This document shows, piece by piece, positions 17,744-28,298 of a stretch of DNA of 64,000 bases. The stretch is from NCBI GenBank assembly GCA_024636215.1, contig JAGXHL010000092.1:1-64000 (forward strand), given 5' to 3'. Origin of the DNA: Deltaproteobacteria bacterium (lineage in GTDB: Bacteria > Desulfobacterota > Desulfuromonadia > Desulfuromonadales > BM103). The position numbers and the translations under genes were made by a program. A model generated the notes under the pieces. It saw only the letters and a program-made list of their open reading frames with translations, was not told the origin of the DNA and made no database searches. Numbering within the stretch: position 1 is the first letter of the stretch; the number at the start of each line of letters is the position of its first letter.

Positions 17744-18210
17744 AATTAAGCCTGCTCTGTGTCGGCCGCCTGAATCTGCCCTTTGCGAATGCAGGCTGCG
17801 CTGAATTCGCCGCGAGGCTGAAACGTTACATGCCGCTTGTTATTCATGAGATCAAGGAGCACAAGACGGGACGCAAACAGGACCTGCCGCGCATCATTTC
17901 GACAGAAGGTGAGGCCCTCGAACAGAAAATCCCGCCAGGCGCTTTTGTCATCGCGCTTGACCAGAGGGGCAAGAAGATGAGCTCTGAGGGACTTGCCGAC
18001 CTCATGGAAAACCACAGGCTGCGCAACATTCCGGAATGGGCTCTTTTGATCGGCGGGCCATACGGCTTGAGTGACTCATTGAGACAGCGGGCTGATCTGG
18101 TCCTCTCCCTGTCACCCATGACCCTGACACATCAGATGGCCCGGCTGCTGTTGCTTGAGCAACTCTATCGATGCTGCACGATTATTCGCAACGAGCCCTA
18201 TCATCACTAA
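17740..18210 (+). CDS. rlmH: 23S rRNA pseudouridine-1915 N3-methyltransferase
   Basis: 156 residues of the SPOUT family, standard length, starting with GTG inside the rsfS stop region. The SAM-knot motifs LLIGGPYGLS and LSPMTLTHQMARLLLLEQLYR and the invariant C-terminus NEPYHH are present. The usual RGEPYHH reads RNEPYHH. It methylates pseudouridine 1915 of 23S rRNA in the 70S ribosome. It is the last gene of the nadD-rsfS-rlmH unit. Confidence 0.95.
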   Translation: MKLSLLCVGRLNLPFANAGCAEFAARLKRYMPLVIHEIKEHKTGRKQDLPRIISTEGEALEQKIPPGAFVIALDQRGKKMSSEGLADLMENHRLRNIPEWALLIGGPYGLSDSLRQRADLVLSLSPMTLTHQMARLLLLEQLYRCCTIIRNEPYHH

Positions 18211-18276
18211 CAGCAGAAAGGTTGTCCCGGCAGCCCTTTTCACGTGATTTTTTTCTTCGCCAGAAAGCCCACTTTT

Positions 18277-18305
18277 GTGGTTAACTGACAAACCACGCGG
18301 TTTTT
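18277..18305 (+). terminator. weak hairpin and T-tract between rlmH and the DksA-like gene
   Basis: GTGGTT pairs with AACCAC around an eight-base loop, followed by GCGGTTTTT. The stem is short and the T-tract starts four bases late, so termination would be partial. Confidence 0.35.
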
Positions 18306-18326
18306 AGGATATTTAAGGAGAGCGGT

Positions 18327-18677
18327 ATGAGCAAAAGTTTCACCCAGGTCAAGGAACAGCTACTGAAAGAGCGCCAGAGCCTGCTTGTGGAAATCAGCAA
18401 TTCTTATGAAGCGAGTCGTGAGATCGGACAGGATGGTGTTCCTGACATCGGTGATATGTCCTCAGCCGCCTACAGTCGCGACGTCCTCTTCAATGTCAGC
18501 GAAACCCAGCGTCAGCGAATCAACGATATCGACGTCGCCCTGGAACAGATAGAAAAAGGAGAATATGGGGTCTGCATGAGTTGCGGTGAAAATATTTCAC
18601 CCCGGCGGATGGAAGTCAGGCCCTTTTCCCGTTACTGTATAGAATGTAAAACCGACATCGAGAAATTTGGCGAGTAA
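18327..18677 (+). CDS. DksA/TraR-family zinc-finger transcription factor
   Basis: 116 residues. An N-terminal helical hairpin (~1-75) leads to a C4 zinc finger with CMSC and CIEC (GVCMSCGENISPRRMEVRP...). DksA-family proteins enter the RNA polymerase secondary channel and adjust initiation with ppGpp. The coiled-coil tip here reads QDGVPDIGDMSSAAYSR, with acidic residues where DksA has its DxxDxA-type tip, so function may be retained. It is shorter than E. coli DksA (151) and resembles the YocK/short DksA group. TTAAGGAGAG precedes ATG 18327. Confidence 0.88.
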   Translation: MSKSFTQVKEQLLKERQSLLVEISNSYEASREIGQDGVPDIGDMSSAAYSRDVLFNVSETQRQRINDIDVALEQIEKGEYGVCMSCGENISPRRMEVRPFSRYCIECKTDIEKFGE

Positions 18678-18719
18678 TCCGCTTCTGTAATTTGGGTTCC
18701 GGCCCGTAGGAGAATCATT

Positions 18720-20102
18720 ATGACATTCATGGCCTTCATGCTGATCATCATCTTCTTTTTGTCCTTCTTTATCTACTGCACCTGGTTGAATCCGGAAGAC
18801 ATCACGCTCTTTTACTGGACGGATCAGAGCATTACCTTTTCACCGGCTATTCTGATCCTCGGCTTCATCCTGATCGGCCTGATCATCGGTTACGGTGCTC
18901 ACATCTACAGTGTCATCACCTACGGGCTCAAAAACTGGAAGCATGATCGAGAAGAGAAGAAATCTCGTGAAATCGGGGCTATCTATCGTGAAGGTGTTGG
19001 CCGTCTGCTTTCCGGGGATCTGAAAAAAGCCCGTGTATTGCTCAACAAAGCCCTTGATCGTGACCCGAAACGGGTCGATATACTGATTGCGCTGGCCAGC
19101 CTGGCCAGCCAGGAAGGTAACCCGAGCGAAGCTCTCGATATGCTCCGCAAAGCCGGCGACCTGGATCCAAAAAGCCTTGAAGTGCTTTTCAAGACCGCGG
19201 CCATCCAGGAAGAAACGGGTCGAGATGAAGAAGCAATGGCCTCTTACCAGGAAATCATCACTCGAGAAAAAGATAACCGTAAAGCGCTGCGCTCGTTGCG
19301 CGACCTCTACGTCAAACACAGCCGCTGGCAGGACGCTCTTGAAACCCAGCGACAGGTACTCAAGACCGGACCCGGCGCTAACCGCGTTGCCGACGAGAAA
19401 GCCCTGCTGCTTTACCTTCGCTACGAAGTGGCCAAGCAGTCAATAGCTAAGGGTTCTGCAGATGAGGCCAAATCGGAACTGAAGGATATCCTGCGCCAGG
19501 AGGCCGATTTTGCCCCGGCACAAGTCTCCCTTGGCGATGCCCTGGTGGCGTTAAATCGTGGCGACGACGCGGTCAAAATTTGGCAGGAAGGCTACAAGAA
19601 GCTTGGTAAAGGCGTGTTTCTCGAACGTCTCGAAGACTACTTCATGAAGCGTGAGGATCCCTCTTCACTGCTGAATTTTTTCCGGTCCCAGGTTCTCGAG
19701 CAAGGCGAGGATCTGGTATTCCGCCTCTTCTACGGCAAGCTCTGCTTGCGTTTGGAAATGGTCGACGAAGCCAAGGAGCAGCTGCAGGCAGTTGAGAGCT
19801 CCGGTGTCGAATCCTCTCAAGTGCATCTCCTGCTTGCGGAAACCTACCGTCGCTGCCGTGAACCGGAGCAGGCCATCAACGAATATCAGAAAGCTCTTGG
19901 TATCTCCAAACGCCTGCACCTGAACTTCGTCTGTGAAAAGTGTCAGCACGTTTCTACAGAATGGAACAGTCGTTGTCCATCCTGTGGCGAATGGAATACC
20001 AGCAGCCTGGTCGACCGCAAGCTCATCCAGGACGCACGACCTCTGGCCGTCGACAAGATGGTTATCCATCACGGTGAGCGTAAAGAGTGGTCCGGGGCAT
20101 GA
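18720..20102 (+). CDS. lapB: LapB-like TPR protein fused to a LapA-like membrane domain
   Basis: 460 residues. Residues 1-75 contain two membrane helices (~4-22 and ~41-65) that correspond to a LapA/LptAP_A domain, usually a separate gene in enterobacteria. Residues ~85-400 are TPR repeats. The C-terminal ~60 residues hold a rubredoxin-type metal site, CEKC...CPSC. In E. coli, LapB controls LpxC proteolysis by FtsH and so sets lipopolysaccharide synthesis. The fusion of the LapA part with LapB is visible directly. GGAG precedes ATG 18720. It overlaps gpmI by 4 bp. Confidence 0.85.
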   Translation: MTFMAFMLIIIFFLSFFIYCTWLNPEDITLFYWTDQSITFSPAILILGFILIGLIIGYGAHIYSVITYGLKNWKHDREEKKSREIGAIYREGVGRLLSGDLKKARVLLNKALDRDPKRVDILIALASLASQEGNPSEALDMLRKAGDLDPKSLEVLFKTAAIQEETGRDEEAMASYQEIITREKDNRKALRSLRDLYVKHSRWQDALETQRQVLKTGPGANRVADEKALLLYLRYEVAKQSIAKGSADEAKSELKDILRQEADFAPAQVSLGDALVALNRGDDAVKIWQEGYKKLGKGVFLERLEDYFMKREDPSSLLNFFRSQVLEQGEDLVFRLFYGKLCLRLEMVDEAKEQLQAVESSGVESSQVHLLLAETYRRCREPEQAINEYQKALGISKRLHLNFVCEKCQHVSTEWNSRCPSCGEWNTSSLVDRKLIQDARPLAVDKMVIHHGERKEWSGA

Positions 20103-21628
20103 AAAAACCGCTAGCACTGATCATCCTTGATGGCTGGGGCATCAATGAGAGTTGTGAAAACAACGCCGTCTGCATGGCGGATACCCCGCATCTGGATGAC
20201 CTGTTTCAGAACTACCCATCAACCTGGCTGGAGGCCTCAGGGCTCAATGTAGGTTTGCCCGCAGGGCAGATGGGCAACTCTGAGGTCGGCCATCTCAATA
20301 TCGGTGCCGGCCGCATCGTCTACCAGGATTTAACCCGCATCAGCCTAAGCATTGCTGAAGGAAAGTTCTTTACCAACCCGGTTCTGCTCGAAGCCCTGGA
20401 CAAAATTCGCAGTGCAGGCGGCACACTTCACCTGATGGGACTGCTCTCAGATGGCGGCGTCCATTCACATAACAGCCACCTCTATGCTTTAGTCGAACTG
20501 GCTAAACGCCAGGACGTCAAGACCTGTATCCACGCCTTTATGGATGGTCGAGATACGCCGCCGCAAAGTGGCGCAAAATACCTCATGCAACTTGAGGCAG
20601 AACTGGATCGCTTGCAGCATGGCCAGATCGCAACCGTCATCGGACGCTACTATGCCATGGATCGCGATAACCGCTGGGACCGCGTATCACGTGCATGGCA
20701 GGCGATGACGCTCGGTCAGGGACACGCGGTCAATTCGAGCAGCGAGGCCATCGAAGCCGCCTACGCGGCAGGCCAGAACGATGAGTTCGTCGAACCACAG
20801 GTCATTCATCAGGGGGGTACACCGGTCGGTCGGATCAGCGATCAGGACGGCATCCTCTTTTTTAACTTCCGAGCAGACCGGGCCAGAGAGATCACCCGCC
20901 CTTTTACCCAACCGGATTTCAACAAATTCGAGCGTACACATGTGCCTCGGCTTTCAACCTTCGTCTGCTTGACCGAGTACGATGAGACCTTTGACCTGCC
21001 GTTTGCTTTCAGCACCGAAAGTTATCTGAAAATCCTCGGTGAAGTCATCGCCGATGCCGGCCTGAAGCAGCTGCGGATTGCTGAAACAGAAAAATACGCT
21101 CATGTCACCTTCTTTTTCAACGGCGGCGTCGAGACTCCGTTTACCAACGAAGACCGCGCAATGATTCCATCACCTCAAGAGGTTTCCACCTATGATCTGA
21201 AACCGGAAATGAGCGCCCCGCAAGTGACCGATGAGGTTATCCGTCGCATTCAGTCCGGCAACTACGATCTGATTATTCTGAATTTTGCCAACCCTGACAT
21301 GGTTGGCCATACAGGAGTTCTGCAAGCGGCGATTGCTGCCATGGAAACCGTCGACCACTGCGTAGGCCGGGTCATCGATGCGCTACTTGCTGCAGAGGGC
21401 TGCGCTCTGCTGACTGCCGACCACGGTAATTGCGAGATGATGCTTGACGAAAACGGCATCCCTCATACAGCACACACTGCCAACCCGGTGCCACTCATTC
21501 TGGTAAGCAAAGACAAACAGAATGCCAGGCTTCAGCCCGGGATTCTTGCTGATATCGCACCCACGCTGCTTAAGCTTCTGGGCCTCGCAATTCCGTCTGA
21601 GATGACAGGTAAGAATCTTATTTCATAA
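20099..21628 (+). CDS. gpmI: 2,3-bisphosphoglycerate-independent phosphoglycerate mutase
   Basis: 509 residues, standard length. The alkaline-phosphatase-type metal site includes LIILDGWG and catalytic S61 in [17 protein letters not shown]; the C-terminal metal motifs are [12 protein letters not shown] and TADHGNCE. It interconverts 3- and 2-phosphoglycerate with manganese. The start at 20099 ([14 protein letters not shown]) overlaps the lapB stop codon (ATGA) and is preferred over the in-frame GTG-like start at 20087. Confidence 0.97.
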   Translation: MKKPLALIILDGWGINESCENNAVCMADTPHLDDLFQNYPSTWLEASGLNVGLPAGQMGNSEVGHLNIGAGRIVYQDLTRISLSIAEGKFFTNPVLLEALDKIRSAGGTLHLMGLLSDGGVHSHNSHLYALVELAKRQDVKTCIHAFMDGRDTPPQSGAKYLMQLEAELDRLQHGQIATVIGRYYAMDRDNRWDRVSRAWQAMTLGQGHAVNSSSEAIEAAYAAGQNDEFVEPQVIHQGGTPVGRISDQDGILFFNFRADRAREITRPFTQPDFNKFERTHVPRLSTFVCLTEYDETFDLPFAFSTESYLKILGEVIADAGLKQLRIAETEKYAHVTFFFNGGVETPFTNEDRAMIPSPQEVSTYDLKPEMSAPQVTDEVIRRIQSGNYDLIILNFANPDMVGHTGVLQAAIAAMETVDHCVGRVIDALLAAEGCALLTADHGNCEMMLDENGIPHTAHTANPVPLILVSKDKQNARLQPGILADIAPTLLKLLGLAIPSEMTGKNLIS

Positions 21629-21652
21629 ATTGTAATTGTTATCATACCTACT

Positions 21653-21661
21653 GGGGGGGGG
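21653..21661 (+). promoter_or_regulatory. nine-G homopolymer serving as the comF ribosome-binding site
   Basis: A run of nine G starts 14 bases before ATG 21667 and is the only purine-rich stretch available as a Shine-Dalgarno sequence. Such tracts gain and lose bases during replication, so the spacing could change between cells. Confidence 0.5.
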
Positions 21662-21666
21662 ACTCC

Positions 21667-22392
21667 ATGTGGACCATCTTTTGTCGGGCGCTATCGGCGG
21701 GGGTCGATCTGTTTCTACCACCTGTCTGTCTGCTCTGTGGACAGCTACTGCCGGCTGCTGCCAACCCGCAGTCATTTTGTACGGCGTGCCGACTGGCCAT
21801 GCCGCCGCTGGGAAAATCAAACTGCGGTCGCTGTGCCCAGCCTTTTCCTGCCTCGTCATCGCAGCACCTCTGTACGACCTGTCTGAAACGACCAACAACT
21901 TTCTCAAATGTCTATGCAGCCTGCCCCTACCAGGGTCGCGTCAAAGAGGCTATCCAACAGCTGAAATATCGCAATCAGGTCAATCTTGCTGAACCTCTCG
22001 GCCAAATCCTCAGCGAATCCATTGCAACGGCAGAAGTCGGTTTTGAACCCGATTGCATTGTTCCGGTTCCCTTGCACCCCACTCGGCTTCGACAACGTGG
22101 CTATAACCAGGCCCTTGAAATTTCCCGACCGCTTGCCAGGGACTTGCGTGTCCCTATTATCACCGGATTTCTAAAGCGCACGCTTAAAACACCACCGCAA
22201 CAAGGGCTGACGGCCGTCGAGCGGAAAAACAATCTGCGTAACGCCTTCACGCTTAACAAAACAATTTCGGCAGACAAGATTTTGCTGGTCGATGATGTTA
22301 TGACAACCGGTGAAACAGTCCGCGAATGCTGCAGGGTCCTTTTGCAGGGCAACGTTAAGGAGGTTCGGGTTGCGGTCGTTGGACGAGCCTGA
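21667..22392 (+). CDS. comF: ComF-family phosphoribosyltransferase-like protein
   Basis: 241 residues. An N-terminal zinc ribbon with paired cysteines (CLLCGQ, CTAC, CGRCAQ, CTTC) is followed by a type I phosphoribosyltransferase domain with the PRPP loop ILLVDDVMTTGETV and the family motifs VPVPLHPTRLRQRGYNQ and RKNNLRNAF. ComF members take part in DNA uptake (B. subtilis) and are very widespread in non-competent bacteria, where the role is unclear. No other competence gene is in the window. The G9 tract sits just upstream. Confidence 0.92.
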   Translation: MWTIFCRALSAGVDLFLPPVCLLCGQLLPAAANPQSFCTACRLAMPPLGKSNCGRCAQPFPASSSQHLCTTCLKRPTTFSNVYAACPYQGRVKEAIQQLKYRNQVNLAEPLGQILSESIATAEVGFEPDCIVPVPLHPTRLRQRGYNQALEISRPLARDLRVPIITGFLKRTLKTPPQQGLTAVERKNNLRNAFTLNKTISADKILLVDDVMTTGETVRECCRVLLQGNVKEVRVAVVGRA

Positions 22393-22473
22393 TGAATCTG
22401 TGATGATGAATCTATGATTGTGACAAATTGTCCGTTAATGTTACCATGAGCTTTCTGGGGCCTTATAAATTTT

Positions 22474-23982
22474 ATGACAAAAACCGACTCCATCATAAAG
22501 AGTATCTCTCTTGAACACGCTCTGGCCACCATTCCCAGTGGCTTGTTCGTCGTCGATACAGAGATGAAAATCGTCTACTGGAATCCTGCGGCTGAGCAGA
22601 TAACCGGATTCAGCGCCAAGGAGGCCATTGGCCAGCACTGCTCATTTCTGCAAGGTATCCCCTGTGCCGAGAGATGTGGCCTTTATGATTGCGCCATTCC
22701 AAAACCGATTATCGGCGGTCAATGCACCGTGGTCACTAAATCGGGCCAAACTATCCATCTGCTCAAAAACATCGAATTCCTGCGAAATGCTGAGGGAGAA
22801 ATCGTTGGCGGCATCGAGTCATTCAACGATATCTCTCAACAGTACGCACTTGAAGAGTCCCTGCGGGAGCAGGCGGCAACGCTGGAAACCAGAGTCAAAG
22901 AGCGCACGGAGGAACTCAGGCAGAGCGAACAACGCTTTCGTCTTGTCCTCGACAATATGGATGATCTGGCCTATATCTCTAACGAAGACTTGAAACTGAC
23001 TTTTATGAACCGGGCAATGATGGAAGTCTTCGGTGACAGCACAGGGAGGTTTTGCTACGAAGTCCTGCATAACGAGAGTAAAGTCTGTTCCTGGTGCCCC
23101 ATGAAAAAGGTCTTCAAGCACCGTAGGTTACGCGACGAACGCAAGCTCGGCAGTCAAGAGAGAATATACGAAATCGTACACACCCCCTTGCCGGAAGAAA
23201 ACGGCCTCAAACAGAAACTTGCCGTCTGCAGAGATATCACCCTACGCAAGAAAACTGAAGACGATCTTAAAGAAGCCAATCGTGAACTGGATGCTTTCGC
23301 TCATTCCATCTCCCACGACCTGCGTGGCATTCTTGCACCGGTCGTCACCTACATGGATTTCATCCGCACAACCTACAACGAAGTTTTAGACGATAAGATT
23401 CTGCAAATGCTGGCTGAAGTCGAATGTCAGAGTGAGCGTGCGATCGCTCTTCTCGACGATCTTTTGGATCTGGCCCGGGTCAGCCACGTCAAAGCCGCTG
23501 ACCATCCGACTGACGTCAACGCAATTGTCGACGAAGTTGTTCATGAATTGAGCCTCAAAGAGGCTGAAATGCCAAAAATCATTGCCGAAGAACTCCCCCT
23601 GACGTGGCTTCCAGACGCCCTCGTCTATCAGGTCTTTATCAACCTGCTCAGCAACGCCACCTATTATGTCCCGAAAGAAACCGGCTCCGTCGAAGTCGGC
23701 AGTCGAGATGAAGACAAGGGTACGACGTATTTCGTCCGTGACCACGGTCCTGGCATCCCTGCCAGGGAACGCGAAACCATCTTCGATATTTTCTCCCGCG
23801 GCAAAAATTCCAGTGGCCATCGGGGCACCGGCGTCGGACTCGCTATTGTTCGAAAAATAGCCTTGCGCTGTCATGGTCAGGCCTGGGTTGAACAGACCCC
23901 GGGCGGAGGCGCAACTTTCTGCATCTCCCTGCCGAAGGCGCCGGCCTTTGGTCAGGAGACAGGTCAGCCTCATGTCAAATAA
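22474..23982 (+). CDS. cytoplasmic PAS-PAS sensor histidine kinase with cysteine-rich PAS domains
   Basis: 502 residues and no transmembrane segment. PAS 1 (~14-125) carries C56, C64, C68 and C73; PAS 2 (~150-260) carries C194, C205 and C208 in CYEVLHNESKVCSWCP. A HisKA domain has the phospho-acceptor H281 in HSISHDLRG. The ATPase domain follows, with N box NLLSNATYYVP, G1 DHGPGIP and G2 GTGVGLAIV. The cysteine clusters could bind metal or an iron-sulfur cluster or sense redox, which is inference. There is no response regulator beside it, so its partner is elsewhere. The ribosome site before ATG 22474 is weak. Confidence 0.88.
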   Translation: MTKTDSIIKSISLEHALATIPSGLFVVDTEMKIVYWNPAAEQITGFSAKEAIGQHCSFLQGIPCAERCGLYDCAIPKPIIGGQCTVVTKSGQTIHLLKNIEFLRNAEGEIVGGIESFNDISQQYALEESLREQAATLETRVKERTEELRQSEQRFRLVLDNMDDLAYISNEDLKLTFMNRAMMEVFGDSTGRFCYEVLHNESKVCSWCPMKKVFKHRRLRDERKLGSQERIYEIVHTPLPEENGLKQKLAVCRDITLRKKTEDDLKEANRELDAFAHSISHDLRGILAPVVTYMDFIRTTYNEVLDDKILQMLAEVECQSERAIALLDDLLDLARVSHVKAADHPTDVNAIVDEVVHELSLKEAEMPKIIAEELPLTWLPDALVYQVFINLLSNATYYVPKETGSVEVGSRDEDKGTTYFVRDHGPGIPARERETIFDIFSRGKNSSGHRGTGVGLAIVRKIALRCHGQAWVEQTPGGGATFCISLPKAPAFGQETGQPHVK

Positions 23983-24035
23983 GGGCAACGTCCAGGCAAT
24001 CGAAGGCAACCCGCAAAAATTTTAGGCCTCCCCCA

Positions 24036-24737
24036 TTGAATCAATCCTTGCTGCTCCTTTACCAGAAGTTATTTGACCATTTCGGACCTCTTGACTGGTG
24101 GCCAGCCGATAGTCCTTTCGAAGTCGTTGTCGGTGCAATCCTCACCCAGAATACGGCCTGGACCAATGTCGAACAGGCGATAGACAACCTCAAACAAGCA
24201 GGGGTTGTTTCTGCACGGAGCATAGCGGAGATCCCGACTCATCAACTCGAAGGGCTGATCCGGCCCTCCGGTTATTTCCGTCAGAAAGCCATTCGACTGC
24301 AAGATTTTTCCAGACACCTGGTTACGGAATGGCAAAGCGACCTGAACGCTTTCTGCAGCGGCCCCCTTGACGAAACCCGCAGCAGGTTGCTGGCAAGACC
24401 CGGGATTGGCCCGGAGACGGCAGACTCCATCCTGCTCTACGCGGCCAACCGCCCCTCCTTCGTGATCGATGCGTATACCAGGCGCATTTTCGTGCGCATC
24501 GGGATCTTGCAAGGCAACGAAAAATACCATGAGATGCGCGACATTTTTATGCGGGACCTCCCTGAAGACGTTGAACTCTACAAGGAGTATCACGCACAAA
24601 TCGTCCAACTGGCCAAGACCTGTTGCAAAAAACAACAACCTCTTTGTGAGCAGTGTCCACTACGAAAACACTGCTGCTATGCAAATCGAGGCGGCCTTGC
24701 CAAGGAAAACCAGGTATCCCCGGGGAAAAACCAGTAA
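24036..24737 (+). CDS. HhH-GPD DNA glycosylase, endonuclease III superfamily (MagIII-like)
   Basis: 233 residues. It has FEVVVGAILTQNTAW at the N-terminus, the helix-hairpin-helix RPGIGPETADSILLYA, the catalytic Asp in FVIDAYTRR and a C-terminal iron-sulfur motif C-x6-C-x2-C-x5-C (CCKKQQPLCEQCPLRKHC). Classical endonuclease III has a catalytic Lys in the HhH (GRKTA); here the place is Glu (GPETA). The sequence around it resembles the 3-methyladenine glycosylases MagIII/MpgII, so monofunctional removal of alkylated bases is more likely than pyrimidine repair. The start is TTG 24036, without a clear ribosome site. Confidence 0.85.
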   Translation: MNQSLLLLYQKLFDHFGPLDWWPADSPFEVVVGAILTQNTAWTNVEQAIDNLKQAGVVSARSIAEIPTHQLEGLIRPSGYFRQKAIRLQDFSRHLVTEWQSDLNAFCSGPLDETRSRLLARPGIGPETADSILLYAANRPSFVIDAYTRRIFVRIGILQGNEKYHEMRDIFMRDLPEDVELYKEYHAQIVQLAKTCCKKQQPLCEQCPLRKHCCYANRGGLAKENQVSPGKNQ

Positions 24738-24883
24738 GGATAGATGCTCAGCCGATTCTGTATCGTTATGGCCAACCACAGCCACAACAACGCAATGATT
24801 CTATAACTCCTTGACTTATTCAGCCATTTTGATAAGTTGCGGTGTTCAAATCTGCATTAACAAGGGGGCCTGCGAGGCTGAAT

Positions 24884-27658
24884 ATGGACTATAAAGAGAC
24901 TCTTAACCTTCCGGCTACCGATTTTCCGATGCGCGGCAACCTGCCACAGCGCGAACCGGAGATCATACAGCGCTGGACCGAACTGGACCTCGACCGCAAA
25001 CTCAGCGAGCCGAACCAGGAAAAGCCCAACTTCACCCTGCACGACGGCCCTCCCTATGCCAATGGTAACATTCACATTGGTCATGCGCTGAACAAGATTC
25101 TTAAAGACATCGTCATCAAAAGCAAGCGGATGCAGGGTTTCTATGCGCCTTACGTGCCTGGCTGGGATTGTCATGGTCTGCCGATCGAACTGAAAGTCGA
25201 TCAGAAGCTGGGCAAAAAAAAGCGGCAGATGGGCAAGGCCGAAGTTCGCAAAGAATGCCGTACCTACGCTAAAGAATGGGTCGAGATCCAGAGCGATGAA
25301 TTCCGCCGCCTCGGCATTTTCGGTGACTGGCAACATCCGTACCTGACCATGACCAGCGACTACGAGGCCGCCACCGCGCGTGAACTTGCCCGCTTCGCAG
25401 AACGAAAAGGACTTTACAAAGGGCGTAAACCGATCCATTGGTGCTCCTCCTGCGTAACAGCCCTGGCGGAAGCCGAAGTCGAGTACGAGGACCACACCTC
25501 GCCATCGATCTTCGTCAAGTTCCCCTATCGGGATGAACTGCCTGCTGGATTTGACGAACTCGCCGGCAAGCCCTTGTCTTTTGTGATCTGGACGACAACC
25601 CCCTGGACGATTCCGGCCAACCTGGCCGTGTGCCTGCACCCCGAGCTCGCCTACGTCGCCGTCGATACCGGTGCAGAACTGCTGGTCACGGCCGAAGGCC
25701 TGCATGCCCAGGTTCTGGCCGAACTCAACATCACCGAGTTCAAAATCGTAAAAACCTTTCAAGCCGATGTCTTCGAGAAGAAAGAGTGCCGTCACCCTCT
25801 TTACGATCGGGCTTCACTACTGGTCCTCGGCGACTACGTCACCCTTGAAGCAGGGACCGGCTGTGTTCACACCGCACCCGGCCATGGCCATGACGATTAC
25901 CTGACCGGTCTGCGCTACGGTCTTGAGATCTACAACCCGGTTGACGACTACGGCTGCTACCGTGAGGAGCTGGAATTTTTCGGTAAAGAGAAAGTTCCTG
26001 ACGTCAACCCGCAGGTCAGCGCCAAACTGGCAGAAGTTGGCGCACTGCTCGGAGAAGCCAAAATCTCACACAGCTACCCCCACTGCTGGCGCTGCAAGAA
26101 ACCGATCATATTTCGGGCTACCGAGCAGTGGTTCATCTCCATGGAAGCCAATCAACTCCGCCAGAAAGCCCTCGACCACATCAACGAGGTGCAATGGATC
26201 CCGCACTGGGGCCGCGACCGCATTTACAACATGATCGAAAACCGTCCCGACTGGTGCATCAGCCGCCAGCGCAGCTGGGGTGTGCCGATCACGGTCTTCT
26301 ATTGCAGCAAGTGCGATGCAGCCCTGGCCGACGGCAAAATCATGCACCACGTCGCCGACCTCTTTGAAGAGACCGGCAGCGACATCTGGTATGAAAAAGA
26401 GGCCAAAGAACTCCTGCCTGAGGGCACTCTCTGCCCGGATTGCGGGCATGACGAGTTCCGCAAGGAAATGGACATTCTTGATGTCTGGTTCGATTCCGGT
26501 GTGTCACATGCCGCCGTGGTAGAGCAGAGAGAGCAGCTCAAGACACCGGCCGACCTCTACCTTGAAGGCAGCGATCAGCATCGCGGCTGGTTCCACTCCA
26601 GCCTGCTGGCCTCGGTCGGCACCCGTGACGCCGCACCTTACAAAGCCGTCTTGACCCACGGTTTTGTGCTCGATGAAAAAGGCCGACCGATGTCGAAATC
26701 GGTCGGCAACGTTGTCGCACCGGAGAAAGTCATCAATCAATATGGCGCCGAGATCCTGCGCCTTTGGGTTGCTACCCAGGATTATCGCAACGACACCCGT
26801 GTCGGCGACGCTATTCTCAAGCAGGTCTCGGAAGCCTACCGGCGCATCCGCAACACGGCCCGCTATATTCTTGGCAACATCCATGATTTCGATCCGGCCA
26901 GCCACACTGTTGCCGACAAGGACCTGCTCGAAATTGATCGCTGGGCACTCTCCCGCCTGGAAGAGCTGGTCAAGCGCGTCCTGAAATCCTACGACGCCTA
27001 CGAGTTCCACGTCCTTTATCACGCCGTGCACAACTTCTGTGCCGTTGACATGAGCGCCTTCTACCTCGATGTGCTCAAAGACCGGCTCTACACCTCGCCG
27101 ACCGATAGCCTGCAACGCCGCAGCGCCCAGACCGCCATGTACCGCATTCTCGAAGCCTTGACCCGTATGATGGCTCCGGTCCTCTCCTTCACGGCCGAAG
27201 AGATCTGGGGATGCATGCCGGGAGCACGCGAAGAAAGCGTCCATCTGGCTGAATTTCCGGCCTTGCAAGCAAGTCTGATTGATCAGACTCTGGAAGAAAA
27301 ATATGCGCGCCTGCGGGCTGTCCGCAGTGACGTTGCCAAGGTTCTCGAGCTGGCCCGGGCAGAAAAGGTCATCGGCCATTCTCTGGATGCGCGGGTTGAA
27401 CTTGCTGCAGAGGGTGATTTGGCCCTCCTGCTCAAAGAGGAGGAGGCTCAACTGGCAGCCCTGCTGATCGTCTCGCAGGTTGACGTGACCGACAACCTTG
27501 AGCAGGCCCGCACAGGGGAGCATCTGCCGACCCTGAAGATTCGAGTCAGAAAAGCTGAAGGGGAGAAATGCTCACGTTGCTGGAACTACGCGACAACGGT
27601 CGGCACCGATCAGGACCATCCCGAAATCTGTCATCGCTGCCTTCAGGCCCTGGCCTGA
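24884..27658 (+). CDS. ileS: isoleucyl-tRNA synthetase
   Basis: 924 residues. Class I motifs are present: HIGH in [15 protein letters not shown] (~60) and KMSKS in RPMSKSVGN (~600). An editing domain lies between ([14 protein letters not shown] and [16 protein letters not shown] regions), and a C-terminal zinc finger (CSRCW...CHRC) ends the protein, as in E. coli-type IleRS. It charges tRNA-Ile in the cytoplasm. The ATG at 24884 ([17 protein letters not shown]) is preferred; the 24842 GTG would add 14 residues not typical of the family. lspA follows, as in many proteobacteria. Confidence 0.97.
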   Translation: MDYKETLNLPATDFPMRGNLPQREPEIIQRWTELDLDRKLSEPNQEKPNFTLHDGPPYANGNIHIGHALNKILKDIVIKSKRMQGFYAPYVPGWDCHGLPIELKVDQKLGKKKRQMGKAEVRKECRTYAKEWVEIQSDEFRRLGIFGDWQHPYLTMTSDYEAATARELARFAERKGLYKGRKPIHWCSSCVTALAEAEVEYEDHTSPSIFVKFPYRDELPAGFDELAGKPLSFVIWTTTPWTIPANLAVCLHPELAYVAVDTGAELLVTAEGLHAQVLAELNITEFKIVKTFQADVFEKKECRHPLYDRASLLVLGDYVTLEAGTGCVHTAPGHGHDDYLTGLRYGLEIYNPVDDYGCYREELEFFGKEKVPDVNPQVSAKLAEVGALLGEAKISHSYPHCWRCKKPIIFRATEQWFISMEANQLRQKALDHINEVQWIPHWGRDRIYNMIENRPDWCISRQRSWGVPITVFYCSKCDAALADGKIMHHVADLFEETGSDIWYEKEAKELLPEGTLCPDCGHDEFRKEMDILDVWFDSGVSHAAVVEQREQLKTPADLYLEGSDQHRGWFHSSLLASVGTRDAAPYKAVLTHGFVLDEKGRPMSKSVGNVVAPEKVINQYGAEILRLWVATQDYRNDTRVGDAILKQVSEAYRRIRNTARYILGNIHDFDPASHTVADKDLLEIDRWALSRLEELVKRVLKSYDAYEFHVLYHAVHNFCAVDMSAFYLDVLKDRLYTSPTDSLQRRSAQTAMYRILEALTRMMAPVLSFTAEEIWGCMPGAREESVHLAEFPALQASLIDQTLEEKYARLRAVRSDVAKVLELARAEKVIGHSLDARVELAAEGDLALLLKEEEAQLAALLIVSQVDVTDNLEQARTGEHLPTLKIRVRKAEGEKCSRCWNYATTVGTDQDHPEICHRCLQALA

Positions 27659-27794
27659 AAGACCGGAGCAGGAGCCGCGGAACGAGAGACATGACTTGCA
27701 GACTCACCCCTGCCAATCTCGTCAACCGGGCAGTATAACAGCATGAGCTTATGGTAAGACTTTACGCGTCACAGCTGCCGCGTACCGAGAACTT

Positions 27795-28298
27795 ATGAAA
27801 AGGTACTACAATTTATCGGTGATCAGCCTGATCCTTGTCATTCTGGACCAGGCAACTAAACTGTACGTGGACGCCAACTTCCGCCTCCATGAAACGGTTC
27901 CTGTCATCCGTGGCTTCTTTCACCTGACCTACGTACGCAACAAGGGTGCAGCCTTCGGCATTCTCTCCGACAGTGCCGTGCGCATCCCCTTCTTTATCAG
28001 CGTATCAATCATTGCCATGCTCGGCATCCTCTGGTACATCAGACGTCTCAGAAAAGACCAGAAACTGACTTTCTTTGCCCTGTCTCTGATTTTTTCCGGC
28101 GCCTTCGGCAACCTGATCGACCGCATCCGCCTCGGCGAAGTCATAGATTTTCTCGACGTTTTCTGGCAGCGCTATCACTGGCCGGCGTTCAATGTTGCTG
28201 ATTCGGCAATCACGATAGGTGTCACACTTCTGTTTATTGAAATGTGGCGAGAAGATAGAAACAAATCGAAACTGGAAAAGAAGGAGACGAAGTCATGA
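27795..28298 (+). CDS. lspA: lipoprotein signal peptidase (signal peptidase II)
   Basis: 167 residues with four membrane helices. The active-site motifs are NKGAAFGIL, GNLIDRIRLGEVIDF and FNVADSAI, with the two catalytic aspartates in the last two. It cleaves prolipoproteins at the lipobox after lipid attachment; substrates in this window include the proteins at 369, 28295, 30885, 45526 and 63126. Its stop codon overlaps the start of the entericidin-like gene by 4 bp. Confidence 0.96.
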   Translation: MKRYYNLSVISLILVILDQATKLYVDANFRLHETVPVIRGFFHLTYVRNKGAAFGILSDSAVRIPFFISVSIIAMLGILWYIRRLRKDQKLTFFALSLIFSGAFGNLIDRIRLGEVIDFLDVFWQRYHWPAFNVADSAITIGVTLLFIEMWREDRNKSKLEKKETKS

